Assembly: GCA_038065125.1 (NCBI GenBank)
Contig: JBBTRP010000067.1
Coordinates: forward strand, 1 to 19,805
Direction of reading: 5' to 3'
Length of the DNA: 19,805 nucleotides
From: JBBTRP01 sp038065125
GTDB lineage: Bacteria > Patescibacteriota > Patescibacteriia > JACQRZ01
A model generated the notes under the pieces. That model made no database searches. It worked only from the letters and a program-made list of their open reading frames with translations, and was not told the origin of the DNA. Below are positions 7,435 through 14,349 of this stretch, piece after piece. Positions within the stretch are counted from its first letter, which is position 1. Each line of letters starts with the position of its first letter. A program made the position numbers and the translations under genes.

Positions 7435-8193
7435 ATGACTACCCTTCTCTTCTACGGCTTCCTTGCCGGACTGTGTTCTCTGGCAGGCGGATTTCTGCTC
7501 CTGTGGCGCACACAACTCATCATGCGATTCATGACCCCGCTCATCGCGTTTGCCGCCGCAGCGTTTTTGGCGGTGGGATTTCTTGACCTTCTTCCCGAGG
7601 CGATCGAGTCTGGAGCGGAGGCGTCGCGGGTATTCCTGTTTGTGCTGATCGGCTTTACCGCCTTCTTCACGCTTGAACGCGGTCTCATGAAATACCTTGC
7701 CCGCCATCGCAGCGAGGCCGAGCACGAAGAACACACCGAGGCACTCCCCCTCCTGATCATTCTAGGCGACAGCCTCCATAACTTTCTTGACGGCGTGGTA
7801 ATCGCGCTTGCGTATATTGCAAACCCCGCTCTTGCCCTTCCGACAACGCTTGCCATCATCGCCCACGAAGTTCCACAGGAGATCGCGGATTTTGCGATTC
7901 TCTTGGATCGTGGCTGGTCAAAAATGAAGATCCTCGCCATCAACGTACTCTCGTCGCTTCTTTCGATCGTTGGGGTGGTCGTTGGATACTACGCAACGTC
8001 CCGGATTGAGGGATCTCTTCCTTCCCTTCTTGCAGTAACCGCGGGAATCTTTATTTACATCGGAGCGTCGGATCTGATTCCAGAAGTTCACCACCGAGCA
8101 GGGCATAGACACTTCTTCAGAGTTCTCTTGGCATTTATCTTTGGTCTGGTACTCATCGGCGGACTCATCGCCTATCTCGAAGGTGCTGGATGA
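7435..8193 (+). CDS. ZIP-family divalent metal transporter
   Basis: 252 residues, about eight membrane helices. The ZIP metal-site motifs are present: HNFLDG at 115-120 and HEVPQEIAD at 144-152, on consecutive helices that form the binuclear metal centre. A short charged, His-containing loop (about 88-104, HRSEAEHEEH) precedes them, like the metal-binding cytoplasmic loop of the family, and a second His group (HHRAGHRH) lies near the C-terminus. ZIP proteins bring Zn2+, Fe2+ or Mn2+ into the cytosol. It converges on the RhuM-cupin gene with six bases between stop codons and has its own promoter. Metal specificity is not determinable here. Confidence 0.93.
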   Translation: MTTLLFYGFLAGLCSLAGGFLLLWRTQLIMRFMTPLIAFAAAAFLAVGFLDLLPEAIESGAEASRVFLFVLIGFTAFFTLERGLMKYLARHRSEAEHEEHTEALPLLIILGDSLHNFLDGVVIALAYIANPALALPTTLAIIAHEVPQEIADFAILLDRGWSKMKILAINVLSSLLSIVGVVVGYYATSRIEGSLPSLLAVTAGIFIYIGASDLIPEVHHRAGHRHFFRVLLAFIFGLVLIGGLIAYLEGAG

Positions 8194-8199
8194 TCTGAT

Positions 8200-8940
8200 T
8201 TATTTAACAGGCTCGTGTCGGCCGCACCACACTACCAGAAGCGTGCACCCACGAGTCGACTGTGATGCGTGGACGGATCCGGGAGGGTTGATTTTCATTT
8301 TTCCCGCCGAAATGGAATCCTTTTCATCTTCATATACACCCTCAAGCACAGTGACCCACTCCCAACTCGGATGACGGTGTCGCGCGAGGCGAGCACCGGG
8401 TTCAATTTTGAACAGCGTCCAATAAAGATCCCTGATCGGGTCGTGCGCCAGATGCGCCGTAAAAACGCCGGGCGACCGTTTTGTCCACGAGACCGTGGCA
8501 GGATCAATGACAGTCCCCTCACCCGAATCCTCCGGCGCTTGCTGTCTCTCAAGTAAACGTTTTTCGTTCGTGGTAAACCCTCGGATCACGTGATCCCGCA
8601 AGACGTTGGTCGCCCAAATACGAAACCGTGTCGCGTGTCGCGAGTTCACGCGGTACCCGACGGCAATGATCATATCGAGGTTATACAGCTCGATTTTTCT
8701 TTTAATCAAACGATTCCCCTCTTGCTGAACTGTTTCCATTTTGGAAACAGTTGATCGCCGACTCAGCTCGCCGTCCTCAAAAATATTTTTTACGTGTTTT
8801 GAAACGGCTGATTTTTTTACAACAAACAGGTTCCCGATTTGCGTCTGTGAGAGCCAGATGGTGTCGTCATGCAGTGTCACCTCAAAATGCACGCCATCCT
8901 TGCGCTCATAAATAACAACTCCTTGCTCTTTTTTTTCCAT
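8200..8940 (-). CDS. RhuM-like DNA-binding domain fused to a cupin
   Basis: 246 residues, two domains. Residues 1-133 match the N-terminal RhuM/virulence-protein domain: IWLSQTQIGNLF at 28-39, a helix-turn-helix-like stretch (KKSAVSKHVKNIFEDGEL, 42-59), YNLDMIIAVGYRV at 86-98, and FRIWATNVLRDHVIRGF at 106-122. Residues about 136-246 are a single cupin barrel with both motifs exact: G182-x5-H188-x-H190-x3-E194-x6-G201, and G213-x5-P-P-G-x2-H224. The metal ligands are therefore intact. Normal RhuM proteins are longer and lack a cupin, so this fusion is unusual. A sensor-regulator is one reading: the cupin binds metal or a small ligand and the N-terminus binds DNA. It starts four bases after the repeat-protein stop and is the last gene of that unit. 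Confidence 0.85.
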   Translation of the reverse strand: MEKKEQGVVIYERKDGVHFEVTLHDDTIWLSQTQIGNLFVVKKSAVSKHVKNIFEDGELSRRSTVSKMETVQQEGNRLIKRKIELYNLDMIIAVGYRVNSRHATRFRIWATNVLRDHVIRGFTTNEKRLLERQQAPEDSGEGTVIDPATVSWTKRSPGVFTAHLAHDPIRDLYWTLFKIEPGARLARHRHPSWEWVTVLEGVYEDEKDSISAGKMKINPPGSVHASQSTRGCTLLVVWCGRHEPVK

Positions 8941-8944
8941 AGTG

Positions 8945-10489
8945 CTACGAAAGAATCTCGAGTGAGGATTTAATTGCGCGGCTTTTTTCTGCGCGCTTTT
9001 TCATCTTTGTCTCACTGGCAAGAAACGGCTCTGTGCGCTCGAGAAAATCTCGTGCCGCCTGAATGCGAACGGCGCCTTCTTTCTCGCCTTTTATTTTTTC
9101 GATCCACTCATTCAGCCGGTTTTCAAAATACTTCTGCCCAACCGCCTCTTGGCCGTCTGATGCTCCGATCCTCTCCAATAGATGCGCACGGAATACCGAC
9201 GGCTCAGTGCTTGAGAACTCGCCCTCCTCCAATAAGGGGATTGCCGCGGCGGGAGTCTCGCGCTCGGGCGTATGGACAGGAACAGACGATGTGCGCACGA
9301 TGCGCTCCTGCAGTGCAGAGACAAGCATCGCGGTTGCGTGAGTCAAAAAATCGGTGAGTTCCTTGGATATCCGCCCGCGTGCGGCCGTTACGGTCACCTC
9401 GTGTAAAAATTTTTCGACGCGTGAAATGTCAGCATCCGTAGTCGAGTCGGCGGCAAGCCATGTCCCAAATTGTTCTTCAAACGTCTTGTCATCCGCTTCT
9501 GCGCCCGACGGCACAACACCGATACCGGAAAGAATTCTGCCTCGATACCGCGCAAGGATTTTTTCGGGGTCTTCGGGTGTCGGTTCACCTGGCTGTGCCG
9601 GTATGGCCTCCATAGCCGGAGGGGCGGATTCGATCGTATCGAAAGCCGGTTCTCTCGTTGTACGTGGTGCCCCCAAATCCTGTGGTCTTTTTTCAGGTGC
9701 GCTACCGACTCGCTCCCGATGCGCGGCAACGAGTTTTTGGGAGTCGGCAACCACCTCCCTGATCGCTGAGATTTCAAAACCCTCCTTTTCTGTGCTTGTT
9801 TTTTGTGTCACCTCAAGAGCATGGTGGAGATAGCGTTCAAGTTTGTTAATCCGCTCCTCATCAGACTGGTCAAGCCACGTTGCAAGCGACCGATGATACT
9901 CGTCGCGCCCTGCAACGCGCAGTAATGCGCGCTCATCGGGAATCTCGCCGCTTTTTAAAAATTCAAGGACTCTCGCACGAAAGATAAAGCTCGGACGCTG
10001 GCCCTTTTCATGGCGGATCTGGGAAAGCGTGCCTTCAATCACGGGCATCATCTGCTCTTGTATCTGGCCGCCGTTGGTTCCCAGCTGCGCGTTTACGCGG
10101 TGAACGAGCTGCTCGATCATGGAAATCTCCCCGTCGCGTGCCTCGTGCGCCCACATCGCAACCGATTTTGCGAACTCTTTCTGCGACACCAAATGCCCGG
10201 GTTCGGAAAGCCCCATTCGGGCAAGAATCGATCCGCGAAACGCTTCCTGCGAGGTAGGATGCACCATATCTTCCGTGCGGGGAAACTGAGTGATCTTTTC
10301 AGTCCCCACGACCGAGATCCACCACTGCTCTCTCTTGGGACCGGGTTTCTCCCATCCGGATTTTTTTGGCGTCGCAGGTCTTGCTTCTCTCGCGGGCTGA
10401 GGGGGTGGTGTCGCCTCAACCTTCGGTTCGACACGACCCTCAGACCTCTCTCCACTAAACCACTCGCCGAGTTTTTGAAACAATCGCAT
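8945..10489 (-). CDS. Uncharacterised protein with four degenerate ~55-residue repeats
   Basis: 514 residues from the ATG at 10489; the frame extends to a TTG at 10516, but that would overlap the upstream gene. I do not recognise a family. There is no signal peptide or membrane helix. A basic, Pro/Ala-rich linker (about 20-52) and a second Pro-rich linker (about 262-310) flank helical parts. A motif occurs four times: [F/Y]R-x-x-[I/V/L]L near its start, an [F/Y]-x3-[L/V/F] helix leading to W[L/A/I], then a helix of the type I-x-x-[L/V/I]E-x-[F/Y/L]L/V-H, at about 84-134, 170-225, 314-366 and 433-488. The pattern suggests helical-bundle modules joined by flexible linkers, perhaps a scaffold. 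It sits seven bases after the MBL-fold gene and four bases before the RhuM-cupin gene, so it is probably cotranscribed with both. Confidence 0.75.
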   Translation of the reverse strand: MRLFQKLGEWFSGERSEGRVEPKVEATPPPQPAREARPATPKKSGWEKPGPKREQWWISVVGTEKITQFPRTEDMVHPTSQEAFRGSILARMGLSEPGHLVSQKEFAKSVAMWAHEARDGEISMIEQLVHRVNAQLGTNGGQIQEQMMPVIEGTLSQIRHEKGQRPSFIFRARVLEFLKSGEIPDERALLRVAGRDEYHRSLATWLDQSDEERINKLERYLHHALEVTQKTSTEKEGFEISAIREVVADSQKLVAAHRERVGSAPEKRPQDLGAPRTTREPAFDTIESAPPAMEAIPAQPGEPTPEDPEKILARYRGRILSGIGVVPSGAEADDKTFEEQFGTWLAADSTTDADISRVEKFLHEVTVTAARGRISKELTDFLTHATAMLVSALQERIVRTSSVPVHTPERETPAAAIPLLEEGEFSSTEPSVFRAHLLERIGASDGQEAVGQKYFENRLNEWIEKIKGEKEGAVRIQAARDFLERTEPFLASETKMKKRAEKSRAIKSSLEILS

Positions 10490-10496
10490 AGACCGA

Positions 10497-11297
10497 TTAA
10501 AATTCGAACCTATCAAGATCTACCGGCACAAAAATTTCTCCGTTGAAGTTTTGTTTTGCTTCTTCTAAATATGTTTTCTTTCGACTTGCTAAAGTCTCGT
10601 CTTCCATGTGGTAGAAAACTAATTTCTTTGCTCCTATTCGTGAGGCATTTTGCGCAGCTTCTTTTACCGTGCTGTGATTTTTTGGATGAGGCTTAAAGTG
10701 GTCTTGCTGATTATCCAGGCAAAATGCGTCATGGATTAGTACATCACTATTTTTTACTAGATCCAGGTAGTGTTCTCTCAATGGCTCATCCCCTAGAAAA
10801 GAAAATTTTGTACCATCCGAAAAAAGGATAACACACCCGAATTGTGGGCTTTTGTCGCTCTTGATGTCAAAAAAAGTAAATTTCGATCCGTGATCTTCAA
10901 AATTCGTTCCATCATTGAGTATTACAAAATTGAATGACGACTTAACTGGCTCGTAATGGTCTTTTGCGACAAAAGCAAAAAGAGATTCAATCGCATTTTT
11001 AACTTCTTGTGAGCAAAAAATATTTCTCGTGACTGGCTCTGCCCAACGATGAAAAGCCCTCACCAGCGGAACAATACCTAAAATGTGGTCGCTGTCAAAA
11101 TGAGTTATAAAAATATTTTTTACAGAAGTTGGATTTTTTTCTGCTCTGTGAAATTGACCGAGCAAATCATGCCCGCCACCAACATCTAACAAAATATTGT
11201 TTTTCTCGTCTTCAACAAGAATAGATGAACATGAGGAGTATAAGGGCATTCCATGGCCCGTTCCAAGAAAAAGTAATTGTCGAGTATTTTTTCCCAT
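10497..11297 (-). CDS. Metallo-beta-lactamase-fold hydrolase, variant metal motif
   Basis: 266 residues with the RNase Z / phosphodiesterase-like layout. FLGTGHGMPLYSSCSSILVE opens the fold, LLDVGGG (36-42) follows, then motif II reads H66-F-D68-S-D70-H71, where the usual form is HxHxDH: the second His is Asp. SFLGDEP holds Asp170, and the C-terminal region has HPKNHSTVKEAA and FYHMED with candidate ligands His204/His208 and His230. I see no His at the motif III position before FGCVI. Metal binding is thus likely but altered, and function could be nuclease-like, esterase-like or regulatory. The gene is visibly AT-richer (about 40 % GC in three lines counted) than its neighbours (about 57 %), which suggests transfer. 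It is the first gene of the unit with the repeat protein and RhuM-cupin. Confidence 0.87.
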   Translation of the reverse strand: MGKNTRQLLFLGTGHGMPLYSSCSSILVEDEKNNILLDVGGGHDLLGQFHRAEKNPTSVKNIFITHFDSDHILGIVPLVRAFHRWAEPVTRNIFCSQEVKNAIESLFAFVAKDHYEPVKSSFNFVILNDGTNFEDHGSKFTFFDIKSDKSPQFGCVILFSDGTKFSFLGDEPLREHYLDLVKNSDVLIHDAFCLDNQQDHFKPHPKNHSTVKEAAQNASRIGAKKLVFYHMEDETLASRKKTYLEEAKQNFNGEIFVPVDLDRFEF

Positions 11298-11389
11298 ATA
11301 CTATAGTAATTAGTGTATGATACTGCCTGCGAGAGCGCAACGGGCCGTCCGATCACCCTACATTAACAAACTAAACTCCCTATACCCCT
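11298..11389. promoter_or_regulatory. Divergent promoter region, MBL unit / DUF3850 gene
   Basis: 92 bases between two divergent starts. AT-rich hexamers lie on both strands: TATGAT (11316-11321) on the plus strand, and TATCAT (11322-11317) and TATAGT (11305-11300) on the minus strand. I could not find convincing -35 partners, so the exact promoters are uncertain. No Shine-Dalgarno precedes either start. Confidence 0.35.
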
Positions 11390-11656
11390 ATGGCACTCAT
11401 TCGAAAAAAATGCGTCCCGGAATTTTTTGAGCCCACGCTTTCAGGCGAAAAAAAATTCGACCTGCGCCTCAATGATGTCGACATTAAAGAGGGCGACGTT
11501 CTCATTCAGGAAGAGTGGGACCCGGTGAAACAAGCCTACACCGGACGCAGCATCACCAGAAAAGTGACCTACGCTCGAGTGTTCCGAATCGATCAACTCT
11601 CCTGGCCCGAAGAAGACGTGAGAAAATACGGCCTGCGTGTCGTGTCGCTTGAGTGA
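11390..11656 (+). CDS. DUF3850 (ASCH/PUA-like) protein
   Basis: 88 residues. The order of features fits DUF3850: EFFEPTLSGEKKFDLRLNDVDIKEGDVLI is read here in pieces as FEPTLSGEKKFDLRLND (about 17-33), the turn EGDVLIQEEWDP, YTGRSITRKVTYA (51-63), and a closing strand. This is a compact PUA/ASCH-like barrel expected to bind RNA or modified nucleotides, but no member has a role I can cite confidently. The G-K-K-F-x-L-R and Y-T-G-R signatures are clear. It is a lone plus-strand gene whose stop is three bases from the convergent methyltransferase stop. Confidence 0.8.
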   Translation: MALIRKKCVPEFFEPTLSGEKKFDLRLNDVDIKEGDVLIQEEWDPVKQAYTGRSITRKVTYARVFRIDQLSWPEEDVRKYGLRVVSLE

Positions 11657-11659
11657 GCC

Positions 11660-12181
11660 TCATTCATCGGCACAATACACACTCACTCCCCCACCCTCGT
11701 GCGAGGGTTTCCAGTTCGGAAAAGTCGCTCCGCTGACGACAACCCGTGCACCTTTTTTCAGCTGCGGCTTCAAAAACAGTTCGAGCGGCTTCATGACTGT
11801 GTGAATGCTGTACAAAAAAATAATGTCGTAGTCGGAAAAATCCACACGCCAAAAGTTCGTTGCAAAGATTGTCGCCCGATCCCCAAGGCCCAGCGCGCGA
11901 ATCCGCCGGCGCGACCACCAGACCAGCAGTGGGTTGATCTCGTACCCATGCGCGATCGCGCCGGCTTGTGCGCAGGCGATCACAATCCGCCCATCGCCCG
12001 ACCCGATATCAACGACCGTATCCCCCGGTCTCATTCCCGAGAGTGCGAGCAGCGACTCAACGCGTGCCTTCGTACTTGGCACAAACGGCAACGTCGGAAA
12101 CGCGAACGAGAGCACAACAAGCGCGCCCGCAAACAGCGCAAGTGTCACGACGCCTCCGAAAATAAAAAATACAATATCCAT
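11660..12181 (-). CDS. Membrane-anchored class I methyltransferase, FAM173-like
   Basis: 173 residues from the ATG at 12181. One N-terminal membrane helix (about 3-28) is followed by an SAM-binding Rossmann domain: motif I VVDIGSGDGRIV (56-67), acidic Glu81 in GYEINPLLV, then ATNFWRVDFSDYDIIFLY (107-124) and LKKGARVVVSGATFPNWKP (141-159). The GSGDGR / GYE-x-NP / FW / YD order resembles FAM173 (ATPSCKMT) proteins, which in animals methylate a lysine of ATP synthase subunit c; the bacterial target is unknown. It could act on a membrane protein. An extended -10 promoter sits 12 bases upstream and the helicase terminator lies just beyond, so it is an independent unit. Confidence 0.85.
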   Translation of the reverse strand: MDIVFFIFGGVVTLALFAGALVVLSFAFPTLPFVPSTKARVESLLALSGMRPGDTVVDIGSGDGRIVIACAQAGAIAHGYEINPLLVWWSRRRIRALGLGDRATIFATNFWRVDFSDYDIIFLYSIHTVMKPLELFLKPQLKKGARVVVSGATFPNWKPSHEGGGVSVYCADE

Positions 12182-12192
12182 AGCTCTCGTGT

Positions 12193-12201
12193 ATTGTATC
12201 A
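12193..12201 (-). promoter_or_regulatory. Extended -10 promoter of the methyltransferase gene
   Basis: On the minus strand TGATACAAT (12201-12193) is an extended -10 element. It ends 11 bases before the ATG, so the leader would be only about four bases. No good -35 box is visible. Confidence 0.55.
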
Positions 12202-12222
12202 CCGCTTTCAAATCTATCCAGC

Positions 12223-12255
12223 AAAAAATCGTCCCGGCCAGATGACCGGGACGAT
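12223..12255 (-). terminator. Intrinsic terminator of the DEAD-box helicase gene
   Basis: Perfect 10-bp stem, ATCGTCCCGG (12228-12237) with CCGGGACGAT (12246-12255) and an 8-base loop, followed on the minus strand by a run of six U (12228-12223). It lies 13 bases after the helicase stop. On the plus strand a T-run also follows the stem, so it may work both ways. Confidence 0.9.
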
Positions 12256-12268
12256 CCTTTTTCACTTC

Positions 12269-13489
12269 TTAACGCGAGGAAGTTCTGTAAAAACGACGGT
12301 GGGGCGCTCCCCGTTTTTTGCTGGAAAAATGGCCACCGCGGGAAGAAGCCGGTTTTTCGTGCCGACTAAACTCCACGCCGGTCAGTTTGATCGATGTGTT
12401 AACCAGTCGCTCGATCGCGGCAACAAGGTGTCGCTGATTGGGTAGCGCAAATGAGAGCGCCTTGCCGCTTTTGCCAGCTCGACCGGTGCGGCCGATGCGG
12501 TGCACGTAATCTTCGGGGCTTTCCGGTAGATCAAAATTAATAACCATGCCGATATCTGACACATCGATTCCGCGTGCGGCAATGTCAGTTGCGACCAAGA
12601 CCTGGTACCTCCCAGACTTGAATCCATCCAACGCCGCGCGGCGCTGCGAAAGTGAGCGATTTGCGTGAATTTCGGCGGCATGAAATCCGCGGTGTCGCAG
12701 CTCGAATGAAAGTTTCTTTGCGGCGTGCTTGGTTCTGACAAAGACCAGCGCGGTGCCAGGGTTTTTTTTCAGCGCACGCTCAAGCTCTTCGACTCTCGTG
12801 CCAACCGCGACAACCTGAACCTCCTGCTCGATCCCGTGAGCAAGTGTCCCTGCCCGCGCAACCTCGACATGCTCAGGGCCAGACAAATACGCGCTTGCGA
12901 TTTTGTGAATCTCGGGCGGCATGGTTGCAGAAAAAAGCATGGTCTGCCGATCACTGGGGACCACTTCCATAATACGCTTGATTTGCGGAGCAAATCCCAT
13001 GTCCAGCATGCGATCCGCCTCATCAAGAACAAGAATTTTTACCTCAGAGAGCTTCAGGCTCTTACGCGTGAGCAGATCGTTGATACGCCCCGGTGTTCCA
13101 ATAATGACATGGGGGTTAGAGCTCAGGCTTCGTATCTGATGTCGGATATCTGCGCCCCCGATGAGAACTGCGGTCCTCAGGCCCGCTCCTTTTCCGACTT
13201 TTTCAAATGTCTCGTTCACCTGGAGCGCGAGCTCCCGTGTCGGTACCATTACCAACGCTCGGCATTTCAAATGCGCAATCCGCTGGATAACCGGCACGGC
13301 AAACGCGAGCGTCTTTCCCGTACCCGTCTGGGCAATGCCCATCAGGTCTTTGCCCTGGATGAGGAGCGGAATGGAGCGATGCTGAATCGGCGTGGGAACG
13401 GTATATCCCAAACCCGTAATCCGGTGCAGAAGGCCCGGTGAAATAGTGAGGGTTCCAAACCCCGTGTGTGTTTTTTCTTGCGTGTGCAT
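12269..13489 (-). CDS. DEAD-box ATP-dependent RNA helicase
   Basis: 406 residues from the ATG at 13489; an in-frame ATG at 13525 lies inside a leader hairpin. All family motifs appear in order: Q-motif (F11, GYTVPTPIQ at 28-36), Walker A AQTGTGKT (53-60), PTRELA (83-88), TPGR (132-135), DEAD (156-159), SAT (187-189), then ARGIDVSDIGMVINFDLP and HRIGRTGRAG. The C-terminal tail is short and basic (SRGGHFSSKKRGAPHRRF), as in RhlE/CsdA-type cold or ribosome-assembly helicases. It unwinds short RNA duplexes with ATP. Transcription starts from a near-consensus promoter at 13591-13619, giving a leader of about 95 bases, and stops at the terminator at 12223-12255. It is monocistronic. Confidence 0.96.
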   Translation of the reverse strand: MHTQEKTHTGFGTLTISPGLLHRITGLGYTVPTPIQHRSIPLLIQGKDLMGIAQTGTGKTLAFAVPVIQRIAHLKCRALVMVPTRELALQVNETFEKVGKGAGLRTAVLIGGADIRHQIRSLSSNPHVIIGTPGRINDLLTRKSLKLSEVKILVLDEADRMLDMGFAPQIKRIMEVVPSDRQTMLFSATMPPEIHKIASAYLSGPEHVEVARAGTLAHGIEQEVQVVAVGTRVEELERALKKNPGTALVFVRTKHAAKKLSFELRHRGFHAAEIHANRSLSQRRAALDGFKSGRYQVLVATDIAARGIDVSDIGMVINFDLPESPEDYVHRIGRTGRAGKSGKALSFALPNQRHLVAAIERLVNTSIKLTGVEFSRHEKPASSRGGHFSSKKRGAPHRRFYRTSSR

Positions 13490-13528
13490 AAAAAAAATAT
13501 ATGGCCCGATATATTCCCGTGCCATATA
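13490..13528 (-). promoter_or_regulatory. Terminator-like hairpin directly before the helicase start
   Basis: Minus strand: an 8-bp perfect stem, TATATGGC (13528-13521) with GCCATATA (13505-13498), a 15-base loop, then eight U (13497-13490) and at once the ATG at 13489. Stem plus U-tract inside the leader is the shape of a transcription attenuator. The stem has three G-C pairs, so its stability would depend on temperature. Regulatory function is inference. Confidence 0.5.
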
Positions 13529-13590
13529 CCACTATCTGACAAAAGATCTCGAGCTGCGCGTCAATCTATAGGCGCTTTACTAATGAAGTA

Positions 13591-13619
13591 AGTATACACC
13601 ATTCTCCCCCTTTTGTCAA
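13591..13619 (-). promoter_or_regulatory. Near-consensus promoter of the helicase gene
   Basis: On the minus strand TTGACA (13619-13614), a 17-base spacer, TATACT (13596-13591). This is the best sigma-70-type promoter in the window. The transcript would start near 13584, about 95 bases before the helicase ATG. Confidence 0.8.
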
Positions 13620-13629
13620 GCCCCCGTCG

Positions 13630-14205
13630 TCAAAGAGTATCGAGTTTGACCTCATCCGGGTAGAGAAGCTGGAACGGATACCCGACGTAATTTCTACTGA
13701 TTGTGCCGCAGCCGGTGTGCTTGAGAAAGGCAACCATTTTATTCGTTTCTTGTGTCGGGTCAACGACCTCATTAGCACCCTTGTATTCAATCTCAACAAA
13801 GTCGCCGAGACCCTCGACCGAGTCCAGGGAGATCTCCCAGTCGTTATAGATCCATGCGGAGCGGGTCTTGTCGACGGTGATACGCGCAGTAAAATCGAGC
13901 GCCGAAAAAATATTCCTCATCTGCTCGATATCTGAAATTGGCGTCTCGTACTCATCGCAATACGTTGACTTCCCTTCTTCATTGAGATGCCAGTATTTAT
14001 AATTGATCGAATATACTCCATCCGAATCGCGCACGCGCAGCCACTCCTTCGCGGGGCGCACACTGAGAAAGTCCCGGTGGCTGGGCGTGAAATACTCATC
14101 CCGTTGGTGGTTCATGCTTTTGAACGTGCCACTCTTGTCCAAGAGTTCCTTGAGCGGTGCCACATGTTCAACCTGAACTTGGATCTCAATCTCGATGTTT
14201 TTCAT
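13630..14205 (-). CDS. CYTH-domain protein (CyaB-like class IV adenylate cyclase family)
   Basis: 191 residues, a single CYTH/triphosphate-tunnel domain. The N-terminal signature reads EIEIQ (5-9), where the family motif is ExExK, so the last Lys is replaced by Gln. Later barrel residues are present: WLRVRD, SINYKYWH, YCDEYET, a VDKTRSAW strand, the DWEISLDSVEGLGDFVEIE strand pair, and basic and acidic side chains lining the tunnel. Members act on triphosphates (cAMP synthesis, thiamine triphosphatase, tripolyphosphatase) or remain unassigned, and the substrate cannot be told here. It lies upstream of the helicase on the same strand, but the helicase has its own promoter. No clear promoter or Shine-Dalgarno precedes it. 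Confidence 0.88.
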   Translation of the reverse strand: MKNIEIEIQVQVEHVAPLKELLDKSGTFKSMNHQRDEYFTPSHRDFLSVRPAKEWLRVRDSDGVYSINYKYWHLNEEGKSTYCDEYETPISDIEQMRNIFSALDFTARITVDKTRSAWIYNDWEISLDSVEGLGDFVEIEYKGANEVVDPTQETNKMVAFLKHTGCGTISRNYVGYPFQLLYPDEVKLDTL

Positions 14206-14294
14206 AGGATCAAAAAATTTTTTCTCTACGTCTTGTCTATCTTACAAAACGCACCGCGCGCTTACAAGTGGGCCCTTGATTATTTTGATTTTTT

Positions 14295-14320
14295 TTGACA
14301 GAATAACGGAGCGATACAAT
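14295..14320 (+). promoter_or_regulatory. Candidate promoter of the lipoprotein gene, short spacer
   Basis: A perfect TTGACA (14295-14300) and a good TACAAT (14315-14320) are only 14 bases apart, shorter than the usual 16-18. It may need an activator or use another -35. The position fits a transcript start near 14327. Confidence 0.45.
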
Positions 14321-14335
14321 ACCCCCCCTCACAAA

Positions 14336-14349
14336 AGGAGATGCCTGTG
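14336..14349 (+). promoter_or_regulatory. Shine-Dalgarno that selects a GTG start
   Basis: AGGAG (14336-14340, within AAAAGGAG) touches the ATG at 14341, too close for initiation there. It is six bases from the in-frame GTG at 14347, which is normal spacing. This is one of very few clear Shine-Dalgarno sites in the window. Confidence 0.6.

Noticed and set aside
9354..9833. Plus-strand open frame of 159 residues inside the four-repeat protein gene
   Set aside because: Ser/Ala-rich shadow of the opposite strand with no start signals.
11699..12445. 248-residue plus-strand open frame across the methyltransferase and helicase ends
   Set aside because: It crosses a clear terminator and two well-supported minus-strand genes; the protein is Arg-rich and low in structure.
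12725..13441. 238-residue plus-strand open frame opposite the DEAD-box helicase
   Set aside because: Antisense to conserved helicase motifs, with no recognisable domain.
14262..14296. CAAG/CTTG hairpin followed by T-runs before the lipoprotein gene
   Set aside because: Only a 4-bp stem and no plus-strand gene upstream to terminate; the T-run is better read as part of the promoter region.
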